From Flammeovirga sp. EKP202 (lineage in GTDB: Bacteria; Bacteroidota; Bacteroidia; Cytophagales; Flammeovirgaceae): 64,000 nucleotides of DNA. Position numbers and translations under genes: made by a program. Under the pieces are notes generated by a model. The model had not been told where the DNA came from. It saw only the letters and a program-made list of their open reading frames with translations, and did no database searches. The stretch is from contig NZ_JACVVP010000032.1 of NCBI RefSeq assembly GCF_014534745.1, forward strand, positions 24,465-88,464, given 5' to 3'. Of the stretch, positions 42,942 through 51,719 are shown in pieces; position 1 is the stretch's first letter; each line of letters begins with the position of its first letter.

Positions 42942-43997
42942 TTAGTGTAATCTTACTTTTGGATCAACGACAGCATAAAGAATATCCACAAAAATATTCA
43001 CCACCACAAAACCAAAAGCTATCAATATAGTTGACCCCATTACGACGGGTAGATCTAGATATTCTACGGCTTGAATTGTTTTAAAACCAAGTCCCTTCCA
43101 TTTAAAAATATATTCAATAAAGAAGGCTCCTGCCATCATTGTAGCCAACCATCCAGAAACCGCTGTAATTACAGGGTTCAATGCATTCCTTAGTGTATGC
43201 ATAAAAATAACCCTTAGAAAACCTGCTCCTTTTGCTTTTGCCGTTCTGATATAATCTTGTGACATAATGTCCAGCATTGAACTTCTTGTCAGCTGAATAA
43301 TAATGGCCAAGGGGCGAGTCGCTAAAGTGAACGCCGGTAAGATTAAGTTTTCTAAATGTAGAACTCGTCCTCTTAATGGATCATTCATCCACAATGAACC
43401 TGTCATATTGAGATGGGTAAAATCAGCCAGATAATAACCAAACGTAATAGCCATTACAATCGCTAAAACAAATGAAGGCATTGAAATAAATACCACTGAT
43501 CCACCTACAATAAAGTGATCTATTTTTGAACCAAAATTCACCGCCGCAGTAACTCCTAATAGGATCCCAAATGTTGTGGCAATAATAATTGCTGCAAGTG
43601 ATAACCAAAAAGTCCCCGGTATACTTTCTATTAAAATTTCATCCACTCTTTTATTGGTCTGAAATGACTTCCGTAAATAGGGATACTTTAATACCAAAGC
43701 ACTTCCCCCTAGAGGAATCAACTTCAGATAATCATATTTTTTTTGCGCTTCAGGTGTATTCTTTTCTATAGAAATAGGAAGTAAATCCCCAATATACCTA
43801 CCATACTGCACTATTAAAGGATCATCCAAACCTAATTCATGACGAATCAATTCCCTTGTCTCTAAATCAGCGTGCTGTCCAGACATTAAATCGACAGGAT
43901 CTCCGGGCAATGCATGAAAAAGCATAAACACAACGGTGATCACTCCCCATATTACTAAGAGGCCATATAAAAATCGATTAATAATAAACTGTAGCAC
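42942..43997 (-). CDS. ABC transporter permease, DppB/OppB type
   Basis: A 351-residue dipeptide/oligopeptide-type permease with about six helices. N-terminal MLQFIINRFLYGLLVIWGV and FHALPGDP fit DppB. The EAA loop DYIRTAKAKGAGFLRVIFMH (about 242-261) couples to the ATPase. No DppC, DppD, DppF or binding protein is beside it, so it is an orphan here. Bacteroidota often scatter such subunits. Gaps of 9 bp (upstream) and 6 bp (downstream) tie it to its neighbours. Confidence 0.9.
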   Translation of the reverse strand: MLQFIINRFLYGLLVIWGVITVVFMLFHALPGDPVDLMSGQHADLETRELIRHELGLDDPLIVQYGRYIGDLLPISIEKNTPEAQKKYDYLKLIPLGGSALVLKYPYLRKSFQTNKRVDEILIESIPGTFWLSLAAIIIATTFGILLGVTAAVNFGSKIDHFIVGGSVVFISMPSFVLAIVMAITFGYYLADFTHLNMTGSLWMNDPLRGRVLHLENLILPAFTLATRPLAIIIQLTRSSMLDIMSQDYIRTAKAKGAGFLRVIFMHTLRNALNPVITAVSGWLATMMAGAFFIEYIFKWKGLGFKTIQAVEYLDLPVVMGSTILIAFGFVVVNIFVDILYAVVDPKVRLH

Positions 43998-44006
43998 TTC
44001 GTATAA

Positions 44007-45161
44007 TTAATTTAAGAGTTGAGAAATTTCGTCATCAGTGGGAATATCGTTGTGGTGCCATTTACCTAGTATTGTTCCATTGTCAATAAGCAAGATACCT
44101 GGGTTTGCTCTCACCATTGCCAATAAAACGGTTGCATCTGCATAATAAAAAGGAACATTCCATTTTGAATCATGCATAAACTGCTCAAAGTTATTGGCAT
44201 CACTAGTAATTACCATTGTTTCAATAGTTCCTTCCATTGATCTAAGCATCTGTCTCACTGACTCTACTTCTTCTTTTTCAATTTCAGAAACATTTTGAAC
44301 AATCACTAACAAACGTTTTGCATTTGTAGTTAAAGCGGTAAAATCTTCCCCTTCTGCATTCGAAATATAATAATCAGGAATTAAAGATTTACACTCTTCC
44401 TCATTTGTTATTTCCATTCTTACAAATTTCCATGATGGATCTGTAGGATAATTGGTAAACATCTTCTCTTCTCCATCCTTTTCCATATAGTATACACTTT
44501 CACATGGAACTTCAGGTGACATCATTTTCTGAATATTAGCACCTATTTTATAAGGACGAAAGTCAACTGGAGGTAAATGATTTAACGCATAATAACATGT
44601 TCCTAATGCAAAGGCAGAAGCGATAATCATGATCATCGACTTCCAAGCAGGAGCTGCTTTCTTTACAGTGTAAGAGCCACCATACATTCCATATTGAGTG
44701 ATTGTCTTTTTAGGCTTGAAAGCCATTGCTCCTAGAAGTAAAACTAAAAGAACAAGATCTTTTGTGAAACTTCCCCATGGTGTAAACTTGATGGCATCTC
44801 CAAAACAGCCACAATCTGTCACTTTATTGAACCACGCTGAATAAAACGTTAATAAACCAAAGAATAACAATAAAGCTAAAGTCGCTCTCAAAGAAAACTT
44901 TTCTTTGAATCCAATGACTAAAGCAACACCCAATACCAATTCGAAAGAGGAGAATAATATAGACATTGGCATGGACCAATCAGCAAGGAATAAGAAAAAC
45001 GATTCAAGAAAACCTATGGTACCTGAAACATCATCTGCAAAAACATGAAAATACTCTTCAAACTTAATTGCTGTTCCGGTGGGGTCATCTACTTTTACTA
45101 ATCCCGAAGCAATAAATACCAGCCCTACGATTATTGCTAAAAATCTATATAAATTCTTCAT
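44007..45161 (-). CDS. BT_3928-type DoxX-like membrane protein with thioredoxin-like tail
   Basis: A 384-residue protein. The first 190 residues have five helices of the DoxX type (ASGLVKVDDPTGTAIKFEEYF, with DCGCFGDAIKFTPWGSF in the middle). A linker follows, and the last 150 residues look like a thioredoxin fold (RLLVIVQNVSEIEKE, NWNVPFYYADATVL, PGILLIDNGTILGKWHHND). The redox CXXC is missing from the tail. I use the family name from Bacteroides. DoxX-type proteins are linked to redox or respiratory tasks, unproven here. 49 bp after the DUF1599 gene, 9 bp before the permease gene. Confidence 0.82.
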   Translation of the reverse strand: MKNLYRFLAIIVGLVFIASGLVKVDDPTGTAIKFEEYFHVFADDVSGTIGFLESFFLFLADWSMPMSILFSSFELVLGVALVIGFKEKFSLRATLALLLFFGLLTFYSAWFNKVTDCGCFGDAIKFTPWGSFTKDLVLLVLLLGAMAFKPKKTITQYGMYGGSYTVKKAAPAWKSMIMIIASAFALGTCYYALNHLPPVDFRPYKIGANIQKMMSPEVPCESVYYMEKDGEEKMFTNYPTDPSWKFVRMEITNEEECKSLIPDYYISNAEGEDFTALTTNAKRLLVIVQNVSEIEKEEVESVRQMLRSMEGTIETMVITSDANNFEQFMHDSKWNVPFYYADATVLLAMVRANPGILLIDNGTILGKWHHNDIPTDDEISQLLN

Positions 45162-45210
45162 AGAATTATTTGTGTATTGTTATGTTGTTAGTTACTCTTT
45201 GTTCAAAAAA

Positions 45211-45771
45211 TTATTTATTTACAAAATCGGATAATATTAAAGCGAAAATTGAATAATTAATCATATCCTGATAGTTTGCGTCTACCCCTTCAGACACTAA
45301 TGTTTGTCCATCATTACCCTCGATCTGTTTCACTCTCAATAATTTCATAAGGATGATATCTGTAATGCTTGAGACTCTCATCATTCTCCAAGCTTCACCA
45401 TAATCGTGGTTTTTATCAAACATTAAATGCATTGTATTAGTTGCGTGTTTATCATAATGTGACATTACTTCCTCTGGAGACAATTCCATTCGGTCATCAT
45501 TATGTAAATCTATTTGTGTTAAGGCCATTAGACAGTAATTTATAATAGCAATAAACTCGCCTAAAATGTCCTCATCAATTTTTTGCTCTCCTTTTTCTTG
45601 AATTGAGCGAATTCTCATCGCCTTTATATATATCTGATCTGTAATAGAAGGTAATCTCAAAATCCTCCAAGCAGTACCATAATCTACTGTTTTCTTCTCA
45701 AATAAAGTTCTACACTTTTCAATTACCGCCTTGAATTCCTGTTCTGTTTTTTCCGCTTGTGTCATATTCAT
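45211..45771 (-). CDS. DUF1599-family protein with two tandem repeats
   Basis: A 186-residue protein made of two halves of the same domain. Each half has DYG-x-AWR...R-x-SITD (residues 30-45 and 123-140) and then a helix that closes with an INY(C/S)...AL motif. The DUF1599 family is nucleotide-modification associated (Nmad5-like) according to family descriptions I recall. No enzyme role is proved. Divergent from folP with a shared palindromic promoter (45800-45817). This gene order is usual in Bacteroidota. Confidence 0.85.
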   Translation of the reverse strand: MNMTQAEKTEQEFKAVIEKCRTLFEKKTVDYGTAWRILRLPSITDQIYIKAMRIRSIQEKGEQKIDEDILGEFIAIINYCLMALTQIDLHNDDRMELSPEEVMSHYDKHATNTMHLMFDKNHDYGEAWRMMRVSSITDIILMKLLRVKQIEGNDGQTLVSEGVDANYQDMINYSIFALILSDFVNK

Positions 45772-45799
45772 CTATCTTTCTTAACTGACTTTTTTCAGC

Positions 45800-45817
45800 T
45801 AACTTTGCACAAAGTTA
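45800..45817. promoter_or_regulatory. Palindromic divergent -7 boxes of folP and the DUF1599 gene
   Basis: TAACTTTG-CA-CAAAGTTA: two perfect TAnnTTTG boxes in opposite directions, overlapping around a 2-bp centre. The rightward box would give a folP leader of about 30 nt and the leftward one a leader of about 32 nt, so transcripts would start inside each other's box. Confidence 0.6.
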
Positions 45818-45844
45818 GAGTAAACCTATACAACCTCAAACTAA

Positions 45845-46693
45845 ATGATAAAATCACAGCATCTTTCCATCAAAATTAGGCAAAAAATCTTAGCGTTTGA
45901 TACTCCCAAAGTAATGGGGATCATTAATGCCACTCCTGATTCATTTTATAATAACAGCAGAAAAATATATGTAGATGATGCACTCATTCAGGTGGATCAA
46001 ATGCTTGCTGATGGTGCCAACATTTTAGATATAGGAGGTTATTCTTCTAGACCTGGAGCAGAGCACATTAAGGTACAGGAAGAGCTTAATAGGGTTTTGC
46101 CAATTATAGAAAATATCAAAGAAAAATATCCCGACACCATCATTTCCATTGATACCTTTAGAAGTGAGGTGGCGAGAGAGGCCGTATTAAAAGGAGCAGA
46201 CATTATTAACGATATCTCAGGAGGAAGCTTGGATGATAAAATGTATGACATCGTCAACCAATTAGGTGTTCCTTATATCATGATGCACATGAGAGGAAAT
46301 CCTCAAACAATGAGTGATTTAACGGACTACCCTAATGGGGTGACACACGAGGTAATCAAATATTTTTCAGAAAAGAAAGCTGAATTTATTAGTAGTGGAG
46401 ATAATGACTTAATTATTGACCCAGGTTTTGGTTTTGCCAAGACGTTGGAACAGAATTATGAATTATTAAACAACTTGGAATTATTGCAATCATTGCAGCT
46501 TCCTATTCTTGTAGGAGTTTCACGAAAATCAATGATTAACAAGGTATTAAACATCACTCCTCAGGAAGCACTAAATGGTACTACTGTTATAAATACAATT
46601 GCTTTAAGTAAGAAAGCAAATATTTTGAGAGTACACGATGTAAAACCTGCTGTAGAATGTGTAAAACTTATGCAGCAAACCGTTTCATTTTAA
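45845..46693 (+). CDS. folP: Dihydropteroate synthase
   Basis: A 282-residue TIM-barrel enzyme joining p-aminobenzoate and the pterin pyrophosphate in folate synthesis. Motifs: VMGIINATPDSFYNNS (about 23-38), DGANILDIGGYSSRPGAE (60-77), the Asn in ADIINDISGG (115-125), DPGFGFAKTLEQNYELLN near 200, and GVSRKSMINKV near 225. It starts with the divergent promoter and ends at a terminator before cdaA. Confidence 0.96.
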   Translation: MIKSQHLSIKIRQKILAFDTPKVMGIINATPDSFYNNSRKIYVDDALIQVDQMLADGANILDIGGYSSRPGAEHIKVQEELNRVLPIIENIKEKYPDTIISIDTFRSEVAREAVLKGADIINDISGGSLDDKMYDIVNQLGVPYIMMHMRGNPQTMSDLTDYPNGVTHEVIKYFSEKKAEFISSGDNDLIIDPGFGFAKTLEQNYELLNNLELLQSLQLPILVGVSRKSMINKVLNITPQEALNGTTVINTIALSKKANILRVHDVKPAVECVKLMQQTVSF

Positions 46694-46709
46694 AAGAAAG
46701 ACTCTATTT

Positions 46710-46744
46710 TTGTATTGAGAAGTAGGAATTACTTCTTAATACAA
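46710..46744 (+). terminator. Terminator after folP
   Basis: A 15-bp stem with one G-U pair (46710-46724 with 46730-46744), 5-nt loop, then ATTTTTCTT. It would also work on the minus strand. It makes separate folP and cdaA transcripts likely. Confidence 0.8.
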
Positions 46745-46900
46745 ATTTTTCTTCTTATTATAGAAGAGGGTAATATAGAAATTTGGAATTCGACTTACTT
46801 TTGGAACTACTTTACTTCACTAAATTTTTATTTTCAGTTCCTGAAGTAACACTTAAATCTATAAATGCTCAAAGCAATTCACATCTCGAATAATAGTTAA

Positions 46901-47722
46901 ATGTTTTTATTTACCGTAGGTTTTTTAGATATTAATTTTGTTGATGTACTCGATATTCTTTTAGTATCGGTATTGCTTTTTCATTTATACAAACTCATCA
47001 AAGGGAGTGTTGCTTTAAAAATCTTTGTTGGAGGGTTATCTATTTATCTCACTTACTTGGTTGTGAAAGCCACTGACATGGAGTTGCTTTCGGAGATTCT
47101 AAGTCAGTTTATAGATGTAGGGGTAATTGCCGCTATTATACTTTTTCAACAAGAAATTCGTAAATTCCTTTTAATCATTGGTAAATCTACTGATTTCAAA
47201 AATTTCCCCCTTTTCCAATTGTTTAGAGGAAAAGGAAAACAAGAAGAAATCAACCTCGACATTCTAGCGATTATTGATGCTATGAAAGACATGTCAGGGA
47301 CAAATACGGGGGCTCTAATTGTTATTTCAAAAGATAGTGATTTACAATTTTACGCCGATACAGGAGATTATGTAGATGCAAAAATCTCCAAAAGGCTTAT
47401 ACTCTCTATTTTTTTTAAGAACTCCCCTATGCATGACGGTGCTTGCCTGATTTATAATAATAGGATTCAAGCAGCAAGATGTATTTTACCTGTTTCCGAA
47501 AATCCCAACATACCAGCTACAATGGGATTAAGACACAGAGCAGGAATAGGCATGACAGAAGACACAAATGCAATTGTATTGATTGTATCTGAGGAAACCG
47601 GACAAATGTCATTTATTAAGAGTGGTAAAATTGACCACAACTTATCCGCAATGGAATTGAGAACCAAAATTCGTACATATATGAATGATGGTCAAGAAGA
47701 GCAAGCTCAGAAAACAGCTTAG
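46901..47722 (+). CDS. cdaA: Diadenylate cyclase CdaA (cyclic di-AMP synthase)
   Basis: A 273-residue membrane-bound DAC protein. Three N-terminal helices (about 5-60 and 65-85), then the DAC domain: MHDGACLIY with DGA 179-181, and LRHRAGIGMTE with RHR 211-213, both signature motifs. It condenses two ATP into c-di-AMP. Next to folP as in many Bacteroidota. No cdaR or glmM, typical partners in Firmicutes, is beside it. Confidence 0.94.
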   Translation: MFLFTVGFLDINFVDVLDILLVSVLLFHLYKLIKGSVALKIFVGGLSIYLTYLVVKATDMELLSEILSQFIDVGVIAAIILFQQEIRKFLLIIGKSTDFKNFPLFQLFRGKGKQEEINLDILAIIDAMKDMSGTNTGALIVISKDSDLQFYADTGDYVDAKISKRLILSIFFKNSPMHDGACLIYNNRIQAARCILPVSENPNIPATMGLRHRAGIGMTEDTNAIVLIVSEETGQMSFIKSGKIDHNLSAMELRTKIRTYMNDGQEEQAQKTA

Positions 47723-48134
47723 CTCTATACAAACAAGTTAGTATTAAGACGAAATGAATTGAAGTACTTAATCGAAACTATTTACATTACTTATCGTCAT
47801 TATTTTTGATTTTTGCCATTTTTAAACATTTAACCAGAACAACCTTAAAGGCATTTTTCATTGTACAATTCATGTAATAAATAGGATTTTCGAAACAGTA
47901 TTTCCACTGTAATTAACTTCTTCAATCTTAAGATTACGACCTCAAAAAAATGTAAATAGTCGTACTATTCCTACATCAAATTGGTTTTGTGATCAAAAAA
48001 GTAAAAAGAGAACTCATTGTTTACTACCTTTATCTTGATACATAACAAACACATAATCAATTTTTTAATAAATCAAACTTTCTTTTTCATTTTGACGTTA
48101 AGAAAGTGTAAACCTATTTTACTTTTTATTTAAT
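47723..48134. other. 412-bp intergenic region
   Basis: AT-rich. I see no gene, no strong hairpin and no clean -7 box. It must hold the promoter of the LRR gene. Confidence 0.6.
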
Positions 48135-49016
48135 ATGAATACATCAAAGAAAATATTGCTCACTTTTGCTTTACTAGGACTCTTCTCTTTCACCTTCAAC
48201 AACGACCCTAACACATTCCTAAACAAAGGTCTGAATAGTATAGCAAAAGAAGACTACTTACAAGCCATTAGTAACTTTACAATGGCCATTAGCATTCAAA
48301 ATGATTTAGCAGAAGCTTATTACCATAGAGCCGTCAGTAAAAACTTATTTGGAGTCAAAGAAGGCTTCCACAATTCAGATTTCTGTCTCGACTTTATTGA
48401 CGCTATGAAATACGGATATACACCAGCCGTTGAAAAGCTTTACGAACTAGGAAGGTCAGAATGCTTTCTATTAAAATCAGCCTCTTTAATGCCGGAAAAA
48501 GCTTTTTGTATAGATATCTCCTCACAGAACATTGATCTCATTTCGAATCAGTTTAGTGAGTTCAGCAATTTGGTGTCACTTAATGCCTCCAATAATAATA
48601 TACAAGACCTTGGTACTCTTTATAATTCATGCCCTTACATCATCGCTTTAGATTTGGGAGACAATAATATTTCTTATATGTCTTCTGATTTATCGAAATT
48701 GAAGTATCTGTATGAATTAAACCTTAGTAATAATGAAATCAAGAATATGCCTAATGAAATTACAGAATTGGAAGCCATGGCATTTTTAAACCTACGAGGT
48801 AATCAATTAACCGCTTTACCTAAAGGTTTGGGTGCAATGAAGTCTTTAAAGCTTTTAGATCTTTCATTGAATAAAATTGAGAAGCTTCCAAAAAGTATTT
48901 CTGAATTAGAAAACTTGGAAACTCTAGTACTTTCTGGGAATCCAATTGCTAAGTCAGAAATCAAAAGGTTACATACTGAATTACCGAATACAGAAATTAT
49001 TTTTGATGTGCAATAA
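48135..49016 (+). CDS. TPR plus leucine-rich-repeat secreted protein
   Basis: A 293-residue protein. Signal peptide (about 1-22). A TPR-like unit follows (NSIAKEDYLQAISNFTMAIS then LAEAYYHRAVSK, about 35-70), then seven or so LRR units from about 135 to 280, of the form L-x-x-L-x-L-x-x-N-x-I (LDLGDNNISYM, LNLSNNEIKNM, LNLRGNQLTAL, LDLSLNKIEKL, LVLSGNPI). A typical Bacteroidota scaffold for protein binding. The partner is unknown. A convergent terminator separates it from rodA. Confidence 0.85.
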   Translation: MNTSKKILLTFALLGLFSFTFNNDPNTFLNKGLNSIAKEDYLQAISNFTMAISIQNDLAEAYYHRAVSKNLFGVKEGFHNSDFCLDFIDAMKYGYTPAVEKLYELGRSECFLLKSASLMPEKAFCIDISSQNIDLISNQFSEFSNLVSLNASNNNIQDLGTLYNSCPYIIALDLGDNNISYMSSDLSKLKYLYELNLSNNEIKNMPNEITELEAMAFLNLRGNQLTALPKGLGAMKSLKLLDLSLNKIEKLPKSISELENLETLVLSGNPIAKSEIKRLHTELPNTEIIFDVQ

Positions 49017-49035
49017 ACTGTACAAGCTTATCATT

Positions 49036-49074
49036 AAAAAAGGATCACGCTAACGAATAACGTGATCCTTTTTT
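49036..49074. terminator. Convergent terminator LRR gene / rodA
   Basis: Perfect 14-bp stem (49036-49049 with 49061-49074) with A/T tracts on both sides. Confidence 0.88.
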
Positions 49075-50354
49075 TATGCTCTACTCAACATTTGAGATCG
49101 ATGACTATCTAATTTTATAAAGGTAAACAACAGCAATGTAAAGGCCCATAAGGAGGATCCTCCGTAACTGAAAAACGGCAGTGGAATACCAATTACAGGA
49201 AAAATCCCGATGGTCATTCCCATATTAATCATAAAGTGAATGAAAAATATACTTGCCGCACTATATCCATATACTCTTGCAAAACGTGATTTCTGCCGTT
49301 CTGCTAAAATAATTAATCGAATAATTAGTGCTGTAAATAAACCTATGGTAACCATACTTCCTATCCAACCATGCTCTTCACCAATAGTACAGAAAATAAA
49401 GTCAGTACTTTGCTCTGGCACGAAGTTGAATTTTGTTTGTGTACCTTCTAAGAAACCCTTTCCTACCAATCCACCTGAACCAATTGCAATTTTTGATTGC
49501 GTTACTTGATATCCTACGCCCAATGGATCAATATTAGGATTGACTAAAACTTCAATTCTTTTTCTCTGGTGAGGTCTCATAATATCGTATAAGATATAAT
49601 CAATACCTTCCGTAAATAAGAATGAAATTCCACCGAAAACACAAATCATAAAGATGAGAGACTTATTTTTCTTAGTGTAAATCACAAAAATAATAGCCAA
49701 TATACCTAGCGTAAGAAGAAAGAGACCTGCCACTAATGAATCTGTCACTAATGCAGTCACAAATAAAAACACAAACCAAAGCCCGATTAACATGATATAT
49801 TGTGGCATTCCTTCTCTGTAAAGCATTAAGAAAAATGCACTAAATACCATTGCTGAACCTGTATCTTTCTGCAAAAGGACTAAAACAGTCGGCATTCCTA
49901 TAATAGCAAATGCTTGCAATAAGCCACCGGTCCACTTATCAATCCTGACGGTTGGGTTATCGATATATTTAGCTAAAGCCAAGGCTAAAGCGTACTTAGC
50001 AAATTCTGAGGGTTGTATTCGGATAAAACCTAACTTAAACCAAGAAGTATTACCACCTGCTGAGTGACCAATAACTAATACACCTATCAGTGCAATCAAC
50101 GTCACCCCAAAAATTGGATATGCGAACGTACTGAAAAATTTAAAATCAATCAGCATAATAGAAAAAGCGATGATGAGTGCTCCGCCTATCCACATTAATT
50201 GTTTCCCAGAATTGAGACTTAAAGAAAATATACTTGTCGGTGCATCGGGTTGATAAACGGCTGCATAAATATTAAGCCATCCCACTAACACCATTATTAT
50301 GTATAAAAATATGGTTAACCAATCTATATTCCGTTTGCCGGTACTTTCTCGCAT
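49074..50354 (-). CDS. rodA: Rod-shape peptidoglycan polymerase RodA
   Basis: A 426-residue SEDS-family protein with about ten helices. Typical segments: FKLGFIRIQPSEFAKYALAL near 105, QKDTGSAMVFSAFF near 160, the HQRKRIEVLVNPNIDPLGVGYQ motif near 262, VGKGFLEGTQTKFNFVPEQSTDFIF (catalytic Glu/Asp loop) and the final PLPFFSYGGSS. It polymerises glycan strands of the elongasome. No PBP2 (mrdA) gene beside it in this window. Upstream accD is in a separate unit (terminator between them). Confidence 0.95.
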   Translation of the reverse strand: MRESTGKRNIDWLTIFLYIIMVLVGWLNIYAAVYQPDAPTSIFSLSLNSGKQLMWIGGALIIAFSIMLIDFKFFSTFAYPIFGVTLIALIGVLVIGHSAGGNTSWFKLGFIRIQPSEFAKYALALALAKYIDNPTVRIDKWTGGLLQAFAIIGMPTVLVLLQKDTGSAMVFSAFFLMLYREGMPQYIMLIGLWFVFLFVTALVTDSLVAGLFLLTLGILAIIFVIYTKKNKSLIFMICVFGGISFLFTEGIDYILYDIMRPHQRKRIEVLVNPNIDPLGVGYQVTQSKIAIGSGGLVGKGFLEGTQTKFNFVPEQSTDFIFCTIGEEHGWIGSMVTIGLFTALIIRLIILAERQKSRFARVYGYSAASIFFIHFMINMGMTIGIFPVIGIPLPFFSYGGSSLWAFTLLLFTFIKLDSHRSQMLSRA

Positions 50355-50432
50355 AGGTTGTAATTCAAAATGGTTAAGTCTTTAACCTTGTAAAAAATAT
50401 TGGTAACTAGACCCGCTCTATTTTACAAAAAA

Positions 50433-50468
50433 AAGTCCTCAGAATTTAGAAAACAATTCTGAGGACTT
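50433..50468 (-). terminator. Terminator after accD
   Basis: Perfect 14-bp stem (50433-50446 with 50455-50468), loop 8 nt, T run on the minus strand. Confidence 0.88.
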
Positions 50469-50490
50469 GAATATTTCATTTATTGACAAA

Positions 50491-51333
50491 TTAGTTCTGA
50501 ATCATCTTCAAGAACGTTGTCAATTTTCTTTTCAGTTCTCTTCTGTTCACGATCATATCCACAAAACCATGCTCCTGTAAGAACTCAGCACTTTGGAAAC
50601 CTTTAGGTAAATCTTTACCGATGGTCTCACGGATAACACGAGGTCCAGCGAAACCAATCAAAGCTCCTGGCTCAGCGATATTGATATCACCCAACATAGC
50701 ATATGATGCCGTAACACCACCAGTAGTTGGATCAGTCAATAAACTGATATAAGGTAAACCTGCTTCGTCTAACAATGCTAGTTTAGCAGAAGTTTTAGCC
50801 ATTTGCATTAATGAGAAACCAGCCTCCATCATACGAGCACCTCCAGATTTAGAGATCATCATAAAAGGAATTTTGTTTTCCAATGCATGGTCAATACCTC
50901 TTGCAATTTTTTCACCAACTACAGAACCCATTGAACCACCAATAAAGCTAAAGTCCATACAACTTACTACTAAGTCAAGACCATTTACTTTACCAACTAC
51001 CGTTCTACAAGCGTCTTTCAGCTCTGTTTTCTTTTGGCTTGCGGCAATTCTATCTTCATAAGTTTTGCTATCCTTGAAAGATAAAGGATTGCCAGAAACC
51101 ATGTTTTCATCTAGTTCAGTGAATGTATTGTCATCAAAAATGATTTCAAAATATTCTTTAGAACCAATTCTAACATGAAATTCATCATCAGGACAAACGT
51201 AAGCATTTTCACGTAGTTCCTGCATATGTATAATTTTTCCTTGGTTTGTTTTATACCAAAGACCATCAGGTGAATCTTTCTTTTCACTAGTAGGAGTTTG
51301 AATCCCCTGTTCTTTTCTTTTGAACCAAGCCAT
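50491..51333 (-). CDS. accD: Acetyl-CoA carboxylase carboxyltransferase subunit beta
   Basis: A 280-residue AccD. The crotonase-fold part is normal: [71 protein letters not shown]. The N-terminal zinc ribbon is not: where E. coli AccD has CPxC and a second CPxC (both pairs), this protein has KTNQGK (28-33) and VCPDDEFHV (46-54), leaving a single Cys47. Related Bacteroidota proteins also lack the full set (recalled), so this is probably a lineage trait, not damage. With AccA it moves CO2 from biotin to acetyl-CoA, the first fatty-acid step. Confidence 0.95.
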   Translation of the reverse strand: MAWFKRKEQGIQTPTSEKKDSPDGLWYKTNQGKIIHMQELRENAYVCPDDEFHVRIGSKEYFEIIFDDNTFTELDENMVSGNPLSFKDSKTYEDRIAASQKKTELKDACRTVVGKVNGLDLVVSCMDFSFIGGSMGSVVGEKIARGIDHALENKIPFMMISKSGGARMMEAGFSLMQMAKTSAKLALLDEAGLPYISLLTDPTTGGVTASYAMLGDINIAEPGALIGFAGPRVIRETIGKDLPKGFQSAEFLQEHGFVDMIVNRRELKRKLTTFLKMIQN

Positions 51334-51651
51334 AAGAAACTATATATTCTGTATAGAGATAATATTCTTTTATACTAAGTGTATAAGAGTTGTAAAGATA
51401 TTCATAAAGAACACAATGCAAAAACTTAAATGTATGTTCATCTACTTTTTTTAGTTTTTTTTTCTAAAAAGGAGATTCAAATCACCGAAACACCCCGTTT
51501 TACAACCCTTCAGTGGATATGTAAATATTTATAAATTTTCCATTTATGTGTCAATTTTACACACTGGAAATCAGACAAAATTGACCGAAATACTTCAATT
51601 AAGCATACTAAAATCACCAAAATCATTCTATAAAAAACGATTTTACCTTTG

Positions 51652-51659
51652 TATCTTTG
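51652..51659 (+). promoter_or_regulatory. -7 box of the aldolase gene
   Basis: TATCTTTG fits TAnnTTTG, 60 bp before the ATG. The -33 TTG is not obvious. Confidence 0.6.
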
Positions 51660-51670
51660 TGAGGCAAATT

Positions 51671-51690
51671 TGCATAAAGTGTTTTATGCA
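51671..51690 (+). promoter_or_regulatory. Hairpin in the aldolase leader
   Basis: TGCATAAA and TTTATGCA form a perfect 8-bp stem with a 4-nt loop, about 11 bp after the -7 box and so near the transcript's 5' end. It may protect the mRNA from decay (inference). Confidence 0.45.
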
Positions 51691-51719
51691 TAGTATCACA
51701 AATTATTCAAAATAATATT

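Larger units (their letters stand above)
51334..51719. other. 386-bp divergent region accD / fba
   Basis: No gene seen. It holds the -7 box of fba (51652-51659) and a hairpin in the fba leader (51671-51690). No clean box for accD. Confidence 0.6.
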
